Source: Moraxellaceae bacterium
GTDB lineage: Bacteria > Pseudomonadota > Gammaproteobacteria > Pseudomonadales > Moraxellaceae
Assembly (NCBI GenBank): GCA_021156385.1
Contig: JAJNDL010000015.1
Location: 1-11,170 of the forward strand
Length of the DNA stretch: 11,170 nucleotides
Direction of reading: 5' to 3'
Shown: positions 8,490 through 11,170 of the stretch, one piece after another
Numbering within the stretch: position 1 is the stretch's first letter
How the letters are laid out: the number at the start of each line of letters is the position of its first letter
Notes under the pieces: model-generated
Databases searched by the model: none
Told to the model about the DNA's origin: nothing
The model's input: the letters and a program-made list of their open reading frames with translations, nothing else
Position numbers and translations under genes: made by a program

Positions 8490-8528
8490 GCGCCAGCGCC
8501 GCCGCCCGGATTCGTGCACGTGCGCCAT

Positions 8529-8562
8529 GTCGCCGGGTCCGCGACGCGGCCTGCCCGGCGAC
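8529..8562. promoter_or_regulatory. 34-base nested dyad between hydroxylase genes, possible operator
   Basis: GTCGCCGGG (8529-8537) is perfectly inverted at 8554-8562. Within its 16-base spacer CCGCG-A-CGCGG (8539-8549) forms a second dyad, nearly concentric. It ends 2 bases before TAGGCT (8565-8570), a -10-like box 27 bases ahead of the next start, so it spans the place of the -35 box. It could be an operator or a 3' hairpin of the preceding gene; there is no T-tract. Confidence 0.4.
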
Positions 8563-8597
8563 GCTAGGCTAGAGAGCACGGTCCCCGGAGAATCCGC

Positions 8598-9272
8598 ATG
8601 CAGCACGACACTGACGCCTTCCGCGCGCGCTACCGCGCCGACATCCATCCGCGCTACAACGCGTGGCTGCACGGCGGCTTCGTGCTGGCCTACGGCATCG
8701 CCTGCCTGGGGTTCTTCGCCGGCCGCCTGCATGCGGTGCAAGCCTGGGAGTGGCTGACCGTGCCGCTCGCCTTCGTGTTCTTCAACTGGGGCGAATACGT
8801 CGTGCACCGCAACTTCGGGCACCACAAAAGCCGCAACCCCGTCGGTGCGCTCTTCTACAAGCGCCACACCGGCGACCACCACAGCTTCTTCGTGGCGGGC
8901 CGCATGCCCTACGAGACGGCGCGCGACTGGCGCGTGATCTTCTTCCCGGCCTGGCTGATCGTGCTCTACAGCGGAGGGCTCTTCGCGGCGTGGTGGCTGC
9001 TCGCATTCGTGAATGCCAACGTCGCGGCACTGTTCGCCCTCACGCTGCTGGCCGGCTACCTCACCTACGAGATCTTCCATGCCTGCGAGCACCTGCCGCC
9101 GTCGCACCCGCTGGCGCAGCTGCCTTGGGTGAAGCAGATGCGCCGCCACCACGAACTGCACCACGAGCGCGGCCTCATGCAGACGCACAACTTCAACCTC
9201 GTGGTGCCGCTCATGGACTGGCTCCACGGCACCTGGCACCGCACGCCGAAGCGCCCCGGGGAGCGGGACTGA
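8598..9272 (+). CDS. Fatty acid hydroxylase/sterol desaturase superfamily protein
   Basis: This 224-residue membrane protein shows the full histidine set of the superfamily. His70-x4-His75-His76 (HRNFGHH), His90-x3-His94-His95 (HTGDHH), His161-x3-His165 (HACEH), and His184-His185-x2-His188-His189 (HHELHHE) would bind two iron ions at the cytoplasmic face. Hydrophobic segments lie at about residues 25-45, 52-66, 113-138 and 141-157, two pairs that place the clusters on the same side. The closing NLVVPLMDWLHGT matches the family's end motif. It probably hydroxylates or desaturates a lipid chain with O2 and an unidentified electron donor; no reductase or ferredoxin gene is nearby. The ATG has GGAG at 8587-8590, 7 bases upstream. 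It follows the first hydroxylase by 108 bases and probably has its own promoter (TAGGCT 8565-8570). Confidence 0.9.
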   Translation: MQHDTDAFRARYRADIHPRYNAWLHGGFVLAYGIACLGFFAGRLHAVQAWEWLTVPLAFVFFNWGEYVVHRNFGHHKSRNPVGALFYKRHTGDHHSFFVAGRMPYETARDWRVIFFPAWLIVLYSGGLFAAWWLLAFVNANVAALFALTLLAGYLTYEIFHACEHLPPSHPLAQLPWVKQMRRHHELHHERGLMQTHNFNLVVPLMDWLHGTWHRTPKRPGERD

Positions 9273-9404
9273 CGCCCCCTCCCGCGCAGCCGGCCGGAAC
9301 CCTACTGCCGTCCGGGCCTTCCGCAACACCTACACCGCACTGTCAGAAATGGCATCCCGCAGCAGGCCGGCCGTGCGGCCCCTCTGCATTTCCGCCGCTC
9401 GACT

Positions 9405-10748
9405 TCAGGGCATGTGCAGGCCGCGGCGCAGGCGCTGCACGCCACGCCACACCGCGAACACGCATACGGGCACGGCGAGGCCCACGACAAGCTCGGGGTG
9501 TGCGAGCACACCCATCTCGTGCAGCGAGCCCGCCATGTATTTCACCAGGCCGACGAGGTAGTAGCTGATCGCCACCACCGAAAGGCCTTCCACGGCCTGC
9601 TGCAGCTGCAGCTGCATCTGGCTGCGCTGGTTCATGGATTGCAGCAGGTCCTGGTTCTGCGCCTCCAGCGTCAGCTCGACGCGCGTGCGCAAGAGTTCGG
9701 AGGCGCGGTCGATGCGCTTGGAAAGATCGTCGAGCCGGCCCGCCACCGCCTCGCAGGTGCGGAAAGCGGGCGTCAGGCGGCGCGGCAGGAACTCGTTGAA
9801 GGTCTGCAGGCCGGGCTCCTCCTGCTCGCGCAATTCCTCGAGGCGCGCCAGCACCAGCTCGTAATAGGCGCGCGCGGCGGAGAAGCGGAAGTTGGTGTCG
9901 GAACGCAGGTGCTCGATGCGCGCGGCGAGTCCGGACAGCTCGCCGAGCAGGCGGCGCTCGTCGTCGAGGCCGCGGATCGCGTTGATCTGCTCGTTGATGG
10001 TGGCGAGCCGGCGGTCCATCTCGGCGATCGAGGGCGCGATGGCGCGCGCCATCGGAAACGCCAGCAGCACCATCATGCGGTAGGTCTCGAGCTCGAGCAG
10101 GCGGCGCACCAGGCGGCCGAGCTGGCAGGGATTGAGTTCGCGGTTCAGCACCAGCACGCGGCCGAGGCCGTCGTCATGGATGCGGTACGCCGTCCACAGC
10201 CGCGCCTTTTTGTCGATGACCCAGGAGCTGATCAGGCGCTGGCCCTCGAAGTGCGGGCGCAGCGCATCGGCCGTGGGCGCCGGCGTCGGCATCGCATGGA
10301 TCTCGATGTGCAGGCCGCTGATGACCTCGCCCGGCAGCTGCGCCAGCCACTCCGGCGGCAGCAGCGAGAGCGCGGTGCGCGCGAAGGGCGCCGGCCCTTC
10401 CACGCGATGGATGAAGGTGTAGGTGGAAAATTCGGTGTGGCGCTCCCAGCGCAGCTCGAAGCCGCCGAAGTTCTGGTAGCAGCAGGAGGCACCCGGTGCC
10501 GGCGGCAGGATGGCATGGCGCGCACAGAGCGCCTCGATGTGGCGGAACTCGGCGTCGGCCCCGCAGCCGCCGTGCAGCAGCGCGAGCTGGGAGATGCGCG
10601 CGCCCTGCTCCAGTACCGGGAAGGGTCGCGTGTGCAGCTCGTTGAAGAGACGCTCGCGCTCGGCGTGGAAGGGCAGCAGGCTGGCGGCCGGCAGGCGCGG
10701 GTCGGCGGCAGGCACGACGGCGGGGTCGAAGGGCTCGTAATCCGTCAC
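9405..10748 (-). CDS. DUF3422 family membrane-anchored protein
   Basis: This 447-residue protein of unknown function matches DUF3422. The opening FHAERERLFNELHTRPF (residues 27-43) is the family's signature. The N-terminal ~230 residues are a mixed globular domain (for example YQNFGGFELRWERHTEFSTY, 91-110). Residues about 240-390 are strongly helical and charged, with coiled-coil character. Two hydrophobic segments at about 388-407 and 420-435 end the protein, with a short basic tail, so it is probably anchored in the inner membrane by its C-terminus. The start is GTG at 10748 (minus strand), because AGGAGA (10755-10760) lies 6 bases upstream; longer frames lack such a site. A TAGCAT -10-like box lies at 10781-10786. 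The gene converges with the hydroxylase gene across 132 bases, in which I see no clear T-tract terminator. Confidence 0.92.
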   Translation of the reverse strand: MTDYEPFDPAVVPAADPRLPAASLLPFHAERERLFNELHTRPFPVLEQGARISQLALLHGGCGADAEFRHIEALCARHAILPPAPGASCCYQNFGGFELRWERHTEFSTYTFIHRVEGPAPFARTALSLLPPEWLAQLPGEVISGLHIEIHAMPTPAPTADALRPHFEGQRLISSWVIDKKARLWTAYRIHDDGLGRVLVLNRELNPCQLGRLVRRLLELETYRMMVLLAFPMARAIAPSIAEMDRRLATINEQINAIRGLDDERRLLGELSGLAARIEHLRSDTNFRFSAARAYYELVLARLEELREQEEPGLQTFNEFLPRRLTPAFRTCEAVAGRLDDLSKRIDRASELLRTRVELTLEAQNQDLLQSMNQRSQMQLQLQQAVEGLSVVAISYYLVGLVKYMAGSLHEMGVLAHPELVVGLAVPVCVFAVWRGVQRLRRGLHMP

Positions 10749-11141
10749 GCGGATTCTCCTGGCAGAACGGCAAGGCCGCGATGCTAGCGGCACCGGCGCG
10801 CCGCCGGCCACGGCAAGCCGCGCCGGAGCGCGCGGCCGCGCAGCCAATCTGACCCCATGCAGGGCAGGCTTTCCCTTCCGGGCACCGACACGGGCCCGCG
10901 CCGCGACCTGCCGAAAACAAGGAACGGGCGTGCCAGAAAAGCGCAGGCACCGGCCGCCGGGAGCCTGCCCGGCCGGTCCTGCACGTCCGTCGATTTCATC
11001 GCCTGAAACAAAATTAGTACTTCACGTCCGTGGGGCTCGCGGCCAATATCGGCCGTCCGAGCACAGGAAGTGGCCAGTTTCGATTGCCCGGCGGACGCCG
11101 GCCTCGCGGTCCTTCATAAAAAGAAAATCCCGGAGCAGGGA
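10749..11141. other. Non-coding stretch upstream of the DUF3422 gene
   Basis: About 390 bases without a supportable gene. The left part carries the DUF3422 ribosome binding site (10755-10760) and a -10-like TAGCAT on the minus strand (10781-10786), with no convincing -35 box. Further right, the composition drops locally in GC (around 11004-11026 and 11112-11130), and CGGCC-AATATC-GGCCG (11040-11055) is a 5-bp stem hairpin. The AT-rich patches could be promoter regions. Open frames here (such as the minus-strand one at 10784-11011) have no ribosome binding site or recognisable domain. Confidence 0.5.
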
Positions 11142-11170
11142 ATGCGGTCAGGCTGGGTCCAGCACATCAG
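11142..11170 (+). CDS. Possible start of a gene cut by the window edge
   Basis: ATG at 11142 opens a frame (MRSGWVQHI) that runs to the window edge. GGAG at 11132-11135 is 6 bases upstream, and an AT-rich patch (11112-11130) lies just before. Only nine residues are visible, so no family can be named and the frame may be chance. Confidence 0.25.

Noticed and set aside
9414..10787. A 457-codon plus-strand open frame opposite the DUF3422 gene
   Set aside because: It lies antisense to the DUF3422 gene, has low-complexity composition and no recognisable fold.

Overview
The window is GC-rich throughout. Genes start with ATG or GTG, usually behind a strong CAAGGAG-type Shine-Dalgarno sequence, and the gaps carry short REP-like palindromes. 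Gene content (DUF3422, an OruR-type AraC regulator, a YadGH-type ABC exporter, a subfamily-I haloalkane dehalogenase and two histidine-box hydroxylases) points to a GC-rich gamma- or betaproteobacterial chromosome, perhaps a xanthomonad or nevskialean relative. That placement is inference from family distribution. I see no phage genes, transposase, integrase, tRNA, rRNA or CRISPR array.

Region 1 (15-3758) is a same-strand cluster: an AHSA1/SRPBCC protein, a 14-helix-type DHA2 drug-efflux transporter, a DUF1579 protein, a PhnB-like VOC protein and a second AHSA1/SRPBCC protein. It ends at a textbook intrinsic terminator (3732-3758). Such small hydrophobic-pocket proteins often sit together with an ArsR-type regulator, which would lie off the left edge here.

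Region 2 (3808-4823) is a single-gene unit with its own sigma-70-like promoter. It encodes a DhlA/DhmA-type haloalkane dehalogenase with all catalytic residues in place. A cluster of REP-like palindromes (4838-4959) follows.

Region 3 (5015-7789) holds an ABC-2 exporter pair (ATPase and permease, with the same lengths as E. coli YadG and YadH). An AraC-family regulator starts only 10 bases after the permease and has no ribosome binding site of its own, so it is probably translationally coupled. A strong hairpin follows it.

Region 4 (7854-9272) holds two different membrane hydroxylases of the fatty acid hydroxylase/sterol desaturase superfamily, each with full histidine clusters. They are separated by a 34-base nested dyad that lies where a promoter or operator would be. 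Region 5 (complement of 9405-10748) is a convergent DUF3422 gene with a coiled-coil body and two C-terminal membrane helices. The last ~420 bases are largely non-coding, with AT-rich patches and a possible start of another gene at the right edge.

Overall this is a mostly ordinary chromosomal region. The parts most worth following up are the REP family with a compensated stem change, the hydroxylase pair with its dyad, and the uncharacterised DUF3422 protein. I found no convincing evidence for a wholly new system.
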